From Candidatus Saccharimonadota bacterium (lineage in GTDB: Bacteria; Patescibacteriota; Saccharimonadia; Saccharimonadales; Saccharimonadaceae): a stretch of 15,076 nucleotides of DNA. The first letter of the stretch is position 1. Each line of letters begins with the position of its first letter. The notes beneath the pieces were generated by a model. That model was not told where the DNA came from and ran no database searches. It was given only the letters and a program-made list of their open reading frames with translations. This document shows positions 7,023 through 13,963 of this stretch, one piece after another. The position numbers and the translations under genes were made by a program. Location: NCBI GenBank assembly GCA_030527565.1, contig JAUNAO010000012.1, forward strand, positions 1-15,076, read 5' to 3'.

Positions 7023-8750
7023 TTATTTTTTCTTAGCTTTTGTCTTTTCCTCTTCCTCGAGTTTTTTGAAGGCAACTTTGCCAACTAAGGTTGTTGGAAG
7101 TTTATCGCGGAACTCGTAAGCGACTGGTAAAGCATAAATCGGAACGTTGCGCTCTAAGAGCCCACGAATTTCAGATTCGATACGCTTCCCAGCCTTGTAA
7201 CCTGGCTTAAGAACGATGAAGGCTTTTGGCACCTGTCCTTTATATTTATGCTCGATACCGATTACGGTAGAAGTTAGAACAGCTTCATGTGAATTAATGA
7301 CCGCTTCGAGCTGAGTTGGATAAACATTGTAACCTGAAGAAATGATCATGCGCTTAATACGCTGGGCAAAATAAACGAAGTTGTCTTCACCGAAGCGACC
7401 CATATCGCCAGTATGGAGCCAGAGGCGACCATCTTCGTGGATGCGGAGAGTATTGGCGGTTTCAGCATCGTTTTTCAGATATCCCATCATCACCGTTGGG
7501 CCCGAAACACAGATTTCACCCTCTTCGCCACGTTCGGCTTCGATGAAGGTATCTGGTTTTACGATCTTGAAATAGTTGTCTGGAAGTGGAGCGCCGATAA
7601 TACCATCCGCGAAAGCAATTTCCGGGGAGAGACAAACCGCTGCTGTTCCCTCCGTAAGACCGTAACCGACGCGAATTTTTGCAGTCGAGCCATGTGCCTC
7701 GAGATAATCGTTAATCTTATTGCGAAGAGTTTGGTTTAAAGCATCGCCGCCACAAATTGCAGCTTTGAGACATTTAAGATCATCTGGTTTAAGTTTTGTG
7801 TTCAAAAGCGCTTCGTAAAGCGTAGGAACGCCGGTCATTAAGGTCGGCTGGTTTTTACGGATGATATCAGCGAATTCTTTATGCGAGAATGCTGGAATCA
7901 AAACGCAGCACATACCCTTCGAGAGTGGCGTATGGATCGAAACGCCAAGTCCGAAACCGTGGAAGATTGGGAGAATCGAAAGAATTGAAGCACCCGGAAT
8001 AGCTTGCCTAATCACGGTTGTTGCTTGCAAGCCAAGCGCGTTGAAGTTTAGATTCGTCAGCATAACGCCTTTTGGTGCACCGGTTGTACCACCAGAATAC
8101 AGAATTGCTGCGAGATCATTCGCACCACGATCTTCGTGATAATTTCCTTGATAGAAATAAGAGTTAGCGATGAAATCTTCCCAAAGCACAACGCGGTTAT
8201 CCGAAGATGGAAGAGTTGGTTTTTTAACGTGCACCGCACGATAAAGGCGTTTCTTTAGGAATCCGAGACCGTCAGACGGGCGAACAACGATAATTCGTTC
8301 AAGGTTCGCGGTATCGCGGAGTCGATAAATCTTGTCGAAAACAGCGTCAATCACAAGAACATATTTCGATTCGGCAATCTTAATGTAGTATTCAAGCTCT
8401 TTTTCGGACGACAAAGGGTGGACCATATTACAGACGGCGCCAACCATGTTTACTGCGTAAACCATTGTGATTCCCTCTGGGGTGTTCGGCATACAGATTG
8501 TTACGCGATCACCTTCTTTGACGCCGTAATTTTTCAATGCACGAGCGGCTTTTTCAATCTTCTTCACGAAGTTCTTAAAAGTTACTTTGTGTCCATAATA
8601 AGAGTAGGCGATATTGTCCGGCCACTTCTCAGCCGCCTTGATCACCATATCAACCATGGAACAATCTGGGTATTCGAGGTTGCCGGGAATCCCCTCCTCT
8701 TCATAGTGCTTCAGCCATGGCCGAAGTTTAAGCTCTTTTTTCTTGTTCAT
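7023..8750 (-). CDS. ANL-superfamily AMP-forming acyl-CoA/acyl-ACP synthetase-like enzyme
   Basis: The 575-residue protein carries the adenylate-forming core motifs in order: P-loop YSGGTTGAPKGV (218-229), YGLTE (363-367), LHTGD (445-449), R464 in QRIKRMIISSGYNVYP and the catalytic lysine K558 in LVGKVAF. It should activate a carboxylic acid with ATP to an acyl-adenylate and pass it to CoA or a carrier protein. The nearest resemblance is to long-chain fatty-acid ligases. In a CPR bacterium lacking fatty-acid synthesis this would fit use of host-derived acyl chains, which is inference. The C-terminus ends in a Glu/Lys-rich tail (565-575). AAGGAG (8770-8765) lies 14 bases before the ATG, a rather long spacing. 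Transcription may also read through from the giant gene upstream. Confidence 0.88.
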   Translation of the reverse strand: MNKKKELKLRPWLKHYEEEGIPGNLEYPDCSMVDMVIKAAEKWPDNIAYSYYGHKVTFKNFVKKIEKAARALKNYGVKEGDRVTICMPNTPEGITMVYAVNMVGAVCNMVHPLSSEKELEYYIKIAESKYVLVIDAVFDKIYRLRDTANLERIIVVRPSDGLGFLKKRLYRAVHVKKPTLPSSDNRVVLWEDFIANSYFYQGNYHEDRGANDLAAILYSGGTTGAPKGVMLTNLNFNALGLQATTVIRQAIPGASILSILPIFHGFGLGVSIHTPLSKGMCCVLIPAFSHKEFADIIRKNQPTLMTGVPTLYEALLNTKLKPDDLKCLKAAICGGDALNQTLRNKINDYLEAHGSTAKIRVGYGLTEGTAAVCLSPEIAFADGIIGAPLPDNYFKIVKPDTFIEAERGEEGEICVSGPTVMMGYLKNDAETANTLRIHEDGRLWLHTGDMGRFGEDNFVYFAQRIKRMIISSGYNVYPTQLEAVINSHEAVLTSTVIGIEHKYKGQVPKAFIVLKPGYKAGKRIESEIRGLLERNVPIYALPVAYEFRDKLPTTLVGKVAFKKLEEEEKTKAKKK

Positions 8751-8768
8751 ATTCTACCAAAATTCTCC

Positions 8769-8797
8769 TTACCATCTAATTATACCATAGACGGTAA
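8769..8797. promoter_or_regulatory. Palindromic operator candidate over the ANL ligase promoter
   Basis: Arms TTACCATCTA (8769-8778) and TAGACGGTAA (8788-8797) are inverted copies with nine of ten matches and a 9-base centre. The centre holds most of the minus-strand -10 box TATAAT (8784-8779), preceded by TGG. A dimeric repressor bound here would block transcription. No T-run follows, so it is not a normal terminator. No regulator gene is in the window. Confidence 0.55.
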
Positions 8798-8807
8798 GAA
8801 AATTGAA
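8779..8807 (-). promoter_or_regulatory. Promoter of the ANL ligase gene
   Basis: The minus strand shows an extended -10 TGGTATAAT (8787-8779) with a weak -35 TTCAAT (8807-8802) at 17-bp spacing. The start would fall near 8772, giving a leader of about 22 bases with AAGGAG near its 5' end. Confidence 0.6.
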
Positions 8808-8815
8808 TATGTGAC

Positions 8816-11800
8816 TTAAGCGGCTTGACCGGTCTGGTTACCACCAAGAAGCGCGTTAAAGAGAGCTTCGAGAAAACCTTGTCTTGCCTCAGGATTCATA
8901 TTATTGAAAGCCGAACTGATAGCTTCGGTGCGTTGCTCGTCACTCAGGTTGTTGAACGCATTGAGTGCGTTGATAGTGGTATTACCTTCGCCGGAAATAG
9001 TAGTCCCTGTTGGGGCTGCCTCTGTTTTATTATCTCGGGCTACGCCGTTAGTGGTGCCGGCTGGGGGATTTGTCGCGCCAGGTATTTCCCTTGTCGCCCC
9101 GGATCCAGTTCCGCCAACCGTATAGGTGTCGATAACTTTACCACCATCGTTGCCTTCAGTGGCTACACCAGTCCGACCGAGGTTGTCGCGTAGGTTTGGC
9201 GCAAGAGCAATACCGCCATGCCAAACGCTGCGCAATCTAGTAAAGACAGATTTACCTGGTATTTCGACAACCTTTTTAACGACCTCAGTAACCGTGCCGC
9301 CCGGAGCGTTACTACCTATATCGGTCGCCATCGAAGTGTAATTTATTGCACCGTTGATGTCGGTGCCGTTTTTGAAGCCAACCGAGAAGGTTTTGAAGAG
9401 TTTCTTGCCGTCTTCTGCAATCTTAATAACAGTACCGTTCGTAGTGGTGGCGTAATCTCCAACCGTGAAGGCTACTTGTCCAGTAGCTGGATCCAATGAA
9501 CCTGGAATAGCTGGAATTTCGAAGTTCTGACCGCCGATATTAACGATTGCCACTGGTTCTCCGCTACTGAAGAGATTGACAGAAGAGCCGTCCGGCATAG
9601 TTGAATTACCTGGCATTCGAGCAAAGTAATCACCGTTGCTATTTCTGAAAAGATTAAGTTCGTTACCATCGGAGACGGAAGAACCATTATTCGCCCAGTC
9701 CATCTTGACATTAACCGTATCGGTTGAGTCGGCGATGTCGACTTCGGTTTGGATATATTCTTCAGACACGGTAGGATCACTGATTTTAGTCTCTTTGTAA
9801 CCAGCTTGCTCGAGACGCTCACGCGTTGCGAGATCGTCGCTAGAAACTTCGGCACTAATTTCGCTACGGCCAAAAAGTCCTGCCGCAAGCAAAGTTTCGC
9901 TCGCATCAGCGTTATTATTTTCAGCGCCAACGCCAAGTTTTTCAAGGATACCGATTCTGTTCGGATCGAAAGCGGCCGCAATTTCTTGCGAGGCGAAGAA
10001 GGTAGCAACTCCGATTCCGGCAGTTTTAAAGGCCTTCTTTGTCGCTTGCGCGGCGCGGAAGTTCTTGAATTTCTTATCGAGTTCGCTAACACTGTCGGTG
10101 ATCTCGGTTTGGAGTTGAGATTTCTCAGTCGCTAATAGTTCTCTTTGTTCAGGGGAAAGCGATTTCTCTGCCGTAATCAAAGCCGTATCGAGAGCGAGAC
10201 GCTCATCGCCAACTTTGTCGCGCGAAGAATACGAAATTAGATCTTTTGATTCAAGGTCAGAAAAATCAACTCGGATACGAGCCTCAGTAATGGCCGCTCG
10301 CAGAGCCTTGTCGCGCTCTTCGCCTGGTTCCATAGCAAGGGCTCGCTCGAGGTTTGCAGTGAGGTTTGCGGCCGGCTCCATTTGATAGAGAGTTCCGCCA
10401 ATTTTCTGTTCATACCTTGCCGTTTTTCTTTCGCGACGCGGAAGTTTCCTGATGTCTTCTTTTGATATTTCGCCCTCTTCGTCGGCATTCTCGTAACCTT
10501 CACCATATGCGCGATCGCGTAAGCGGGTCGTGCGGTTCCCCGTAGCGTCGTCAGCAGCTTTAATGCCTGCAAAAACACTGTTCACTGCAATACCGCCAAA
10601 CACACCCAAAGCAGCACGAGAGCCAGTTCTAGTTAGACCATACGCGATTGTGGCTGCGCCGATCAGAGCAGTTTCTGGGATTACTGAGCCGATTTTGGTG
10701 TTTTTGAAATTATGGACGGCTCTCTCGATCCCCTTGCGGTGAGCTTCGGTACGAACCCCCCCCCGTACTTTGGCATTATAGACTGCAAACCCCTCCATAA
10801 CGTGTTCCATACCAATGCCGTGATGCGCACGCTCACCGGCCTGAACGGCAACTTCGTAATAGCGATCGAAGAGCGCCTGATCGATTTTCTTGCCGTTGTC
10901 TCTTCCTTCGGCTACTAAAAAGCCTAGGTCATTTTGGAGTTGGTATTTGAGTTTTTCAACGGTTTTTGGATCGTCTGGATTGTAGCCTTCAGCAAATTTT
11001 GCAATTGCGGCTTTAACTTTTTCGGAAGTTTCCGGGTCCGCTTTTTCCAAATCTTCACCAGCCGACCGGTGCACATATTCGTCTTCAGTAATACCCTTCA
11101 CGAAGCGTTCGTAAGTACTTTTGCTGCGCCGAGCAACAACATCTTCAATCGTTAGGTCGCCGATTTTACGTTCACCCTCTAGATATTCCTTTTCATACTT
11201 CATCTGATAGTACTCTTTAAACATTGAGCCCTTCCAGATTTTCTTGATAAAGCCCTTGAAACCTTTTGCTTCACTGAGCTCATTGTTTAAATCACGAACA
11301 GCAGCATCGTGTGCCTCGACTCTTTGGTCGTGAGAGAGGTCGAGGTTAATGACCGAAAGTGGGGTTTGAAGTTTTGCAATTTCTTCCTCGGTTCGCTTTT
11401 TCTTTTCTTCTATTTCTCGCCGTCTCTTTTCGAGCTCCTCGTCCGACAACCCCTCCAAATCATCGCCAGGAACTTCAATAAGTTCAATCGGAGGTGGAGC
11501 TACGCCGATTGGGTCGTGATTTTCGCCTTTCCCAATACCTTGTTTCTTACGCTCCTCTTCTTCAAGTTTTCGCTTCTCCTCTTCCTCGAGTTTTCTCTTT
11601 TCGTCTTCTTCAAGATTGAATTTTTCCTGTTCTTCATATGCACGGGTCATTTCATGCATTCTGCGAAGGCGTTCGCCATATTCAGCGCTAGTTTCGCCAG
11701 CCATCCTCGGATAAAGGTCGAAATCCGAATCGGTGCGTTCTTTGCCAGTACGGCTATTGAGGTTTTGCTCGCCTTCATATGTTTCTTCACCGGTACGAGC

Positions 11801-12037
11801 TCCCATTGCCGCCAATCTAGCTTGTAAATCCTCCCTTTCGCTTGCTTCAACGGCTGCAGCTTTTTCGCGCACTGCCCTTAAAGCGTCTGCGCGTTCTTCG
11901 GTAATTGTACCAGCCTTAATAAGGTCGTCTAACTTATCGTTAATACGATCTGTCTTCATTCTTACATCAGCAAGGCTATCCCACTCATTTGCGGCAGCCT
12001 GTCCGGCGCTGTTGTTCTCTGCCTTTTCGCCGTTCAT
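8816..12037 (-). CDS. Giant coiled-coil protein with hydrophobic hairpin, unknown function
   Basis: I do not recognise this 1073-residue protein. Residues 1-345 are highly charged and helical, with an imperfect Lys/Glu octad repeat (about 144-165) and a second coiled-coil stretch (198-223). A proline-rich link (180-190) separates them. Residues 448-495 are glycine/alanine-rich and hydrophobic and could form a helical hairpin in a membrane; 672-689 is another hydrophobic segment. Residues 765-900 look beta-rich and twice carry a D-G-x-x-x-N-L-F motif (790-797, 816-823). A Gly/Thr/Asn-rich linker (965-1020) leads to a short helical C-terminus. There is no signal peptide. The gene starts one base after the DUF5663-like gene and is probably co-transcribed with it. 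Its coding strand has nine consecutive G at codons 425-428 (see finding). A role at the cell surface or in host interaction is speculation. Confidence 0.85.
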   Translation of the reverse strand: MNGEKAENNSAGQAAANEWDSLADVRMKTDRINDKLDDLIKAGTITEERADALRAVREKAAAVEASEREDLQARLAAMGARTGEETYEGEQNLNSRTGKERTDSDFDLYPRMAGETSAEYGERLRRMHEMTRAYEEQEKFNLEEDEKRKLEEEEKRKLEEEERKKQGIGKGENHDPIGVAPPPIELIEVPGDDLEGLSDEELEKRRREIEEKKKRTEEEIAKLQTPLSVINLDLSHDQRVEAHDAAVRDLNNELSEAKGFKGFIKKIWKGSMFKEYYQMKYEKEYLEGERKIGDLTIEDVVARRSKSTYERFVKGITEDEYVHRSAGEDLEKADPETSEKVKAAIAKFAEGYNPDDPKTVEKLKYQLQNDLGFLVAEGRDNGKKIDQALFDRYYEVAVQAGERAHHGIGMEHVMEGFAVYNAKVRGGVRTEAHRKGIERAVHNFKNTKIGSVIPETALIGAATIAYGLTRTGSRAALGVFGGIAVNSVFAGIKAADDATGNRTTRLRDRAYGEGYENADEEGEISKEDIRKLPRRERKTARYEQKIGGTLYQMEPAANLTANLERALAMEPGEERDKALRAAITEARIRVDFSDLESKDLISYSSRDKVGDERLALDTALITAEKSLSPEQRELLATEKSQLQTEITDSVSELDKKFKNFRAAQATKKAFKTAGIGVATFFASQEIAAAFDPNRIGILEKLGVGAENNNADASETLLAAGLFGRSEISAEVSSDDLATRERLEQAGYKETKISDPTVSEEYIQTEVDIADSTDTVNVKMDWANNGSSVSDGNELNLFRNSNGDYFARMPGNSTMPDGSSVNLFSSGEPVAIVNIGGQNFEIPAIPGSLDPATGQVAFTVGDYATTTNGTVIKIAEDGKKLFKTFSVGFKNGTDINGAINYTSMATDIGSNAPGGTVTEVVKKVVEIPGKSVFTRLRSVWHGGIALAPNLRDNLGRTGVATEGNDGGKVIDTYTVGGTGSGATREIPGATNPPAGTTNGVARDNKTEAAPTGTTISGEGNTTINALNAFNNLSDEQRTEAISSAFNNMNPEARQGFLEALFNALLGGNQTGQAA
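10756..10764 (-). repeat. Homopolymer of nine G (coding strand) inside the giant gene
   Basis: The plus strand reads nine C, so the minus-strand gene has nine G encoding R425-G426-G427-V428. With eight G the frame meets TAA at 10683-10681; with ten G it meets TAA at 10712-10710. Either change truncates the protein just before its hydrophobic hairpin. Confidence 0.9.
11543..11614 (-). repeat. Imperfect 24-bp coding tandem repeat (Lys/Glu octads)
   Basis: Two adjacent octads, DEKRKLEE and EEKRKLEE, and a partial third (EERKK) encode a charged single-helix or coiled-coil segment at about residues 142-165 of the giant protein. Confidence 0.6.
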
Positions 12038-12038
12038 T

Positions 12039-12344
12039 TTATGCCCCCGTACCTAGATAAAAGCTCCGGAATTTAAGCATCGTATCGAGTGTGACTTCCG
12101 TTAGGTTAACTCCGGAATTTTGCATAAATTCGGTCATTTTTTCGGCTGTGAAATCTGGGCTTTCGAGGAGAACATTTAGCTCGTCTACTTTCTCTTCGCT
12201 GAGCTGCATAATTGCAGCGGTATTAATCTGGTCCATCAGACGCTGTTTCATGTCCGCAACCAATTCTTCTTTGACTTCTGGGTCGAGATCAGTAATCCCT
12301 TTATCCTTTAAAAGACTCTCGATAAAATCGTCGACGCTTTGCAT
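12039..12344 (-). CDS. Small helical protein, DUF5663-like, CPR-associated
   Basis: The 101-residue acidic protein is predicted all-helical, with no signal peptide or membrane helix. Its layout resembles the DUF5663 family that I recall from Patescibacteria: an N-terminal LLKDKGITDL segment, then VKEELVADMKQRLMDQI, and a C-terminal TLDTMLKFRSFYL segment. No biochemical function is known to me for that family. It is the first gene of a two-gene unit and ends one base before the giant gene starts. A short leader with AAAGG about ten bases before the ATG supports the start at 12344. The arrangement suggests that the two products work together, perhaps as a small partner or chaperone and its large client; this is inference. 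Confidence 0.75.
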   Translation of the reverse strand: MQSVDDFIESLLKDKGITDLDPEVKEELVADMKQRLMDQINTAAIMQLSEEKVDELNVLLESPDFTAEKMTEFMQNSGVNLTEVTLDTMLKFRSFYLGTGA

Positions 12345-12375
12345 TTTTGTATGACCTTTCTTTTTTAAGCGCTTT

Positions 12376-12384
12376 TTTATATCA
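12376..12384 (-). promoter_or_regulatory. Extended -10 promoter of the DUF5663/giant-protein unit
   Basis: The minus strand has TGATATAAA (12384-12376), an extended -10-like element about 32 bases before the ATG. No recognisable -35 box lies at the right distance, so strength is uncertain. Confidence 0.5.
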
Positions 12385-12423
12385 TAACGCTAATTCTTAA
12401 AAAAGTAAATAGTCATACTATAA

Positions 12424-12523
12424 CAAAAAACTTCCCCGCGGAACCCGCGAGCAGCCTGTCTTTACAGGTGCTCGCTCTGAAAATCCGAGCTTCGGATTTT
12501 CTTTATGTTCCGCTTGGGAAGTT
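12424..12523 (-). terminator. Branched three-way-junction element with U-run, 3' of ribosomal protein S1 gene
   Basis: Two internal hairpins are enclosed by one outer stem. Outer: AACTTCCC (12429-12436) with GGGAAGTT (12516-12523), and GCGGAAC (12438-12444) with GTTCCGC (12507-12513). Hairpin 1: GCGAGCA (12447-12453) with TGCTCGC (12469-12475), plus CCTGT/ACAGG. Hairpin 2: GAAAATCCGA (12479-12488) with TCGGATTTTC (12492-12501). On the minus strand the structure begins 17 bases after the S1 stop and ends in six T, so it can terminate S1 transcription. The branched form is larger than an ordinary terminator. Confidence 0.7.
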
Positions 12524-12540
12524 ATTTTGTTTGATCGCCC

Positions 12541-13608
12541 TTATTTCACGATCGAAAGTGAGATCTTACGACCTTCTTTGTCGATGTCGAGAACCTTGAA
12601 GTTCTTGCGTTCGTTCAAAGTAAAGACTTTTTCTGGATCGACGTCGGAACCTTCGCCAAGTTCAGAAACGTGGACGAGAGCCTCGACTGCTGGTGAGATC
12701 TGTACGAAAGCACCGAATGGGGTAATTCGAGTAACAGTACCTTCGACCTTATCGCCTTTTTTGAGGTTTTCGACCTCGGATAGCCATGGATCTTCGACGA
12801 GCTGTTTCATCGAGAGCGAGAGGCGTTCCTTGTCGATAGCGATAATTTTTGCTTCGAGCTGATCGCCAACCTTGACATAGTCAGATGGGTTATTTACGCG
12901 TTCCCAAGAAATCTCGGAAATGTGGACCAGGCCTTCGATACCGTCAACATTTACGAACACACCGAAATCAACTACGCCAGTAACGACGCCTTTGATCTTG
13001 TCGCCAACTTTAAGTTCAGCAAAGCGAGCCGCGAGACCATCCTTGATCGCCTCTTTTTCGGAGAAGATTAATTTGTTCTCTTTCTTGTTTGCATCGAGAA
13101 TGCGAACCTTGATTGTTTTGCCAACAAGCGAATTGAGTCGCTGCAAGATTTCGTCCTTGTCAGCAGAACCTACACGTGGGTAGTGCTCGGCCGAAAGTTG
13201 TGAAACTGGCAAGAAACCGCGGATACCTTCGTATTCAACGAGGAGGCCGCCTCGGTTTGCATCGTACGGAGTAATTTCAACCGTCTCTGCATTGTCGAGT
13301 TTAGCAGTGATTTCATCCCAGCCCTTGTCCTTGACAGCTTTGCGGAGCGAAAGAAGAACATACCCATCGTCCATCTCGGCTTCAATGACAGAAGCAGTGA
13401 CTTCGTCACCAATGTTTAGATTGCGCGCAAAAGACGCTTCGCGTCGTGGGACAAGCCCAACACCTTGCGCACCGAGATCAATCAAAATCTCGTGTTTTTT
13501 AACGGAGAGAACCATACCTTTTACGGTGTCTCCCGCGATAGCTTTCTTGAACGATTCTTCGCTACTAGCAAGAAGTTCGTCCATAGTGATTTTTTTGGCA
13601 TTAGCCAT
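12541..13608 (-). CDS. rpsA: Ribosomal protein S1, four S1 domains
   Basis: The 355-residue protein consists of four S1 RNA-binding (OB-fold) domains at about 25-90, 108-184, 200-268 and 284-353. Domains 3 and 4 show the typical G-x-V and FG-(V/A)-FV pattern (DFGVFV 214-219; PFGAFV 297-302) and the LVH(I/V)SE motif (227-232, 311-316). S1 bound to the small ribosomal subunit helps to recruit structured mRNAs. Four domains instead of the six of E. coli is usual outside Proteobacteria. The start at 13608 (MANAKK) follows AAGGAAGG by 13 bases; an upstream in-frame GTG at 13638 would lie in the leader hairpin and is not preferred. The gene is monocistronic, with its own promoter, leader and 3' structured terminator. 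Confidence 0.93.
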   Translation of the reverse strand: MANAKKITMDELLASSEESFKKAIAGDTVKGMVLSVKKHEILIDLGAQGVGLVPRREASFARNLNIGDEVTASVIEAEMDDGYVLLSLRKAVKDKGWDEITAKLDNAETVEITPYDANRGGLLVEYEGIRGFLPVSQLSAEHYPRVGSADKDEILQRLNSLVGKTIKVRILDANKKENKLIFSEKEAIKDGLAARFAELKVGDKIKGVVTGVVDFGVFVNVDGIEGLVHISEISWERVNNPSDYVKVGDQLEAKIIAIDKERLSLSMKQLVEDPWLSEVENLKKGDKVEGTVTRITPFGAFVQISPAVEALVHVSELGEGSDVDPEKVFTLNERKNFKVLDIDKEGRKISLSIVK

Positions 13609-13635
13609 AGTTAATATTTTTCCTTCCTTTAGACC

Positions 13636-13671
13636 CACTCAGAAACCTCGCCTCCGCGGAACTTCTGAGTG
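13636..13671 (-). promoter_or_regulatory. Leader hairpin of the S1 mRNA
   Basis: CACTCAGAA and TTCTGAGTG (plus 13636-13644 and 13663-13671, with wobble pairs extending the stem outward) form a strong hairpin in the predicted 73-base leader. It ends just upstream of the ribosome binding site AAGGAAGG. No T-run follows, so it is not a terminator. Its loop contains GTTCCGCGG, also found in the element after the gene. Autogenous control by S1 is known in E. coli; here it is only a possibility. Confidence 0.55.
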
Positions 13672-13687
13672 AGCCCAAGATTGTTCT

Positions 13688-13716
13688 ATTATATCAAATC
13701 TTCCCTAAAATGTCTA
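13688..13716 (-). promoter_or_regulatory. Sigma70-type promoter of the S1 gene
   Basis: The minus strand has -35 TAGACA (13716-13711), a 17-bp spacer and an extended -10 TGATATAAT (13696-13688), a near-consensus match. The start would be near 13681. Confidence 0.8.
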
Positions 13717-13720
13717 GGCG

Positions 13721-13729
13721 TGCTAGAAT
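13721..13729 (+). promoter_or_regulatory. Extended -10 promoter before the ROK remnant, leaderless spacing
   Basis: TGCTAGAAT (13721-13729) resembles an extended -10 box and is six bases from the ATG at 13736, the same spacing as for the ATPase and glycosyltransferase genes. It is divergent from the S1 promoter and lies just beyond the S1 -35 box. Confidence 0.5.
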
Positions 13730-13735
13730 TAAGGT

Positions 13736-13963
13736 ATGTATTTAGCGGTTGATATTGGAGGTACGAAGTATGCGGTTTCTTCTGCAACCGTGGCGATTCC
13801 GGGACTTGTACAAAAAAGTTGTTCAGTCCGGCTCGGAAGCCGCGATTGGGGAGATTTTTCCCTGTTAGAAAATCTAAAAAAGTTATTCGACTATCGTCGC
13901 CCGGAACGACCATTGGAGTCTGTAATTTATGGATGCTACATTTATTCAAAAAATCAGAAGTGA
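13736..13963 (+). pseudogene. Remnant of a ROK-family sugar kinase/regulator
   Basis: The first 17 residues, beginning MYLAVDIGGTKYAV, are the phosphate-binding start of a ROK (glucokinase-type) protein. The frame then jumps directly to VAIPGLVQ, a motif that normally lies some 50 residues further on, and continues with an RDWGDFSLLENLKKLF segment of the same family. After about residue 55 similarity is lost, and the frame stops at codon 76, having run 35 bases into the next gene. A functional ROK protein has about 300 residues, so at least two deletions are implied. The usual catalytic Asp, the second sugar-binding region and the zinc motif are absent. The retained promoter may now serve the downstream metalloprotease-like gene. 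Confidence 0.65.

Noticed and set aside
8769..8797. Terminator of the giant gene
   Set aside because: The palindrome lacks a following T-run on the minus strand and its centre contains the -10 box of the next gene, so an operator is the better reading.
11309..11827. 172-codon open frame on the plus strand opposite the giant gene
   Set aside because: It is the antisense shadow of the Lys/Glu-rich coding repeat, giving a Phe/Leu-rich product with no recognisable domain or ribosome binding site.
13609..13638. Ten-codon N-terminal extension of S1 from a GTG
   Set aside because: The GTG lies in the leader hairpin and has no ribosome binding site; ATG 13608 follows AAGGAAGG.
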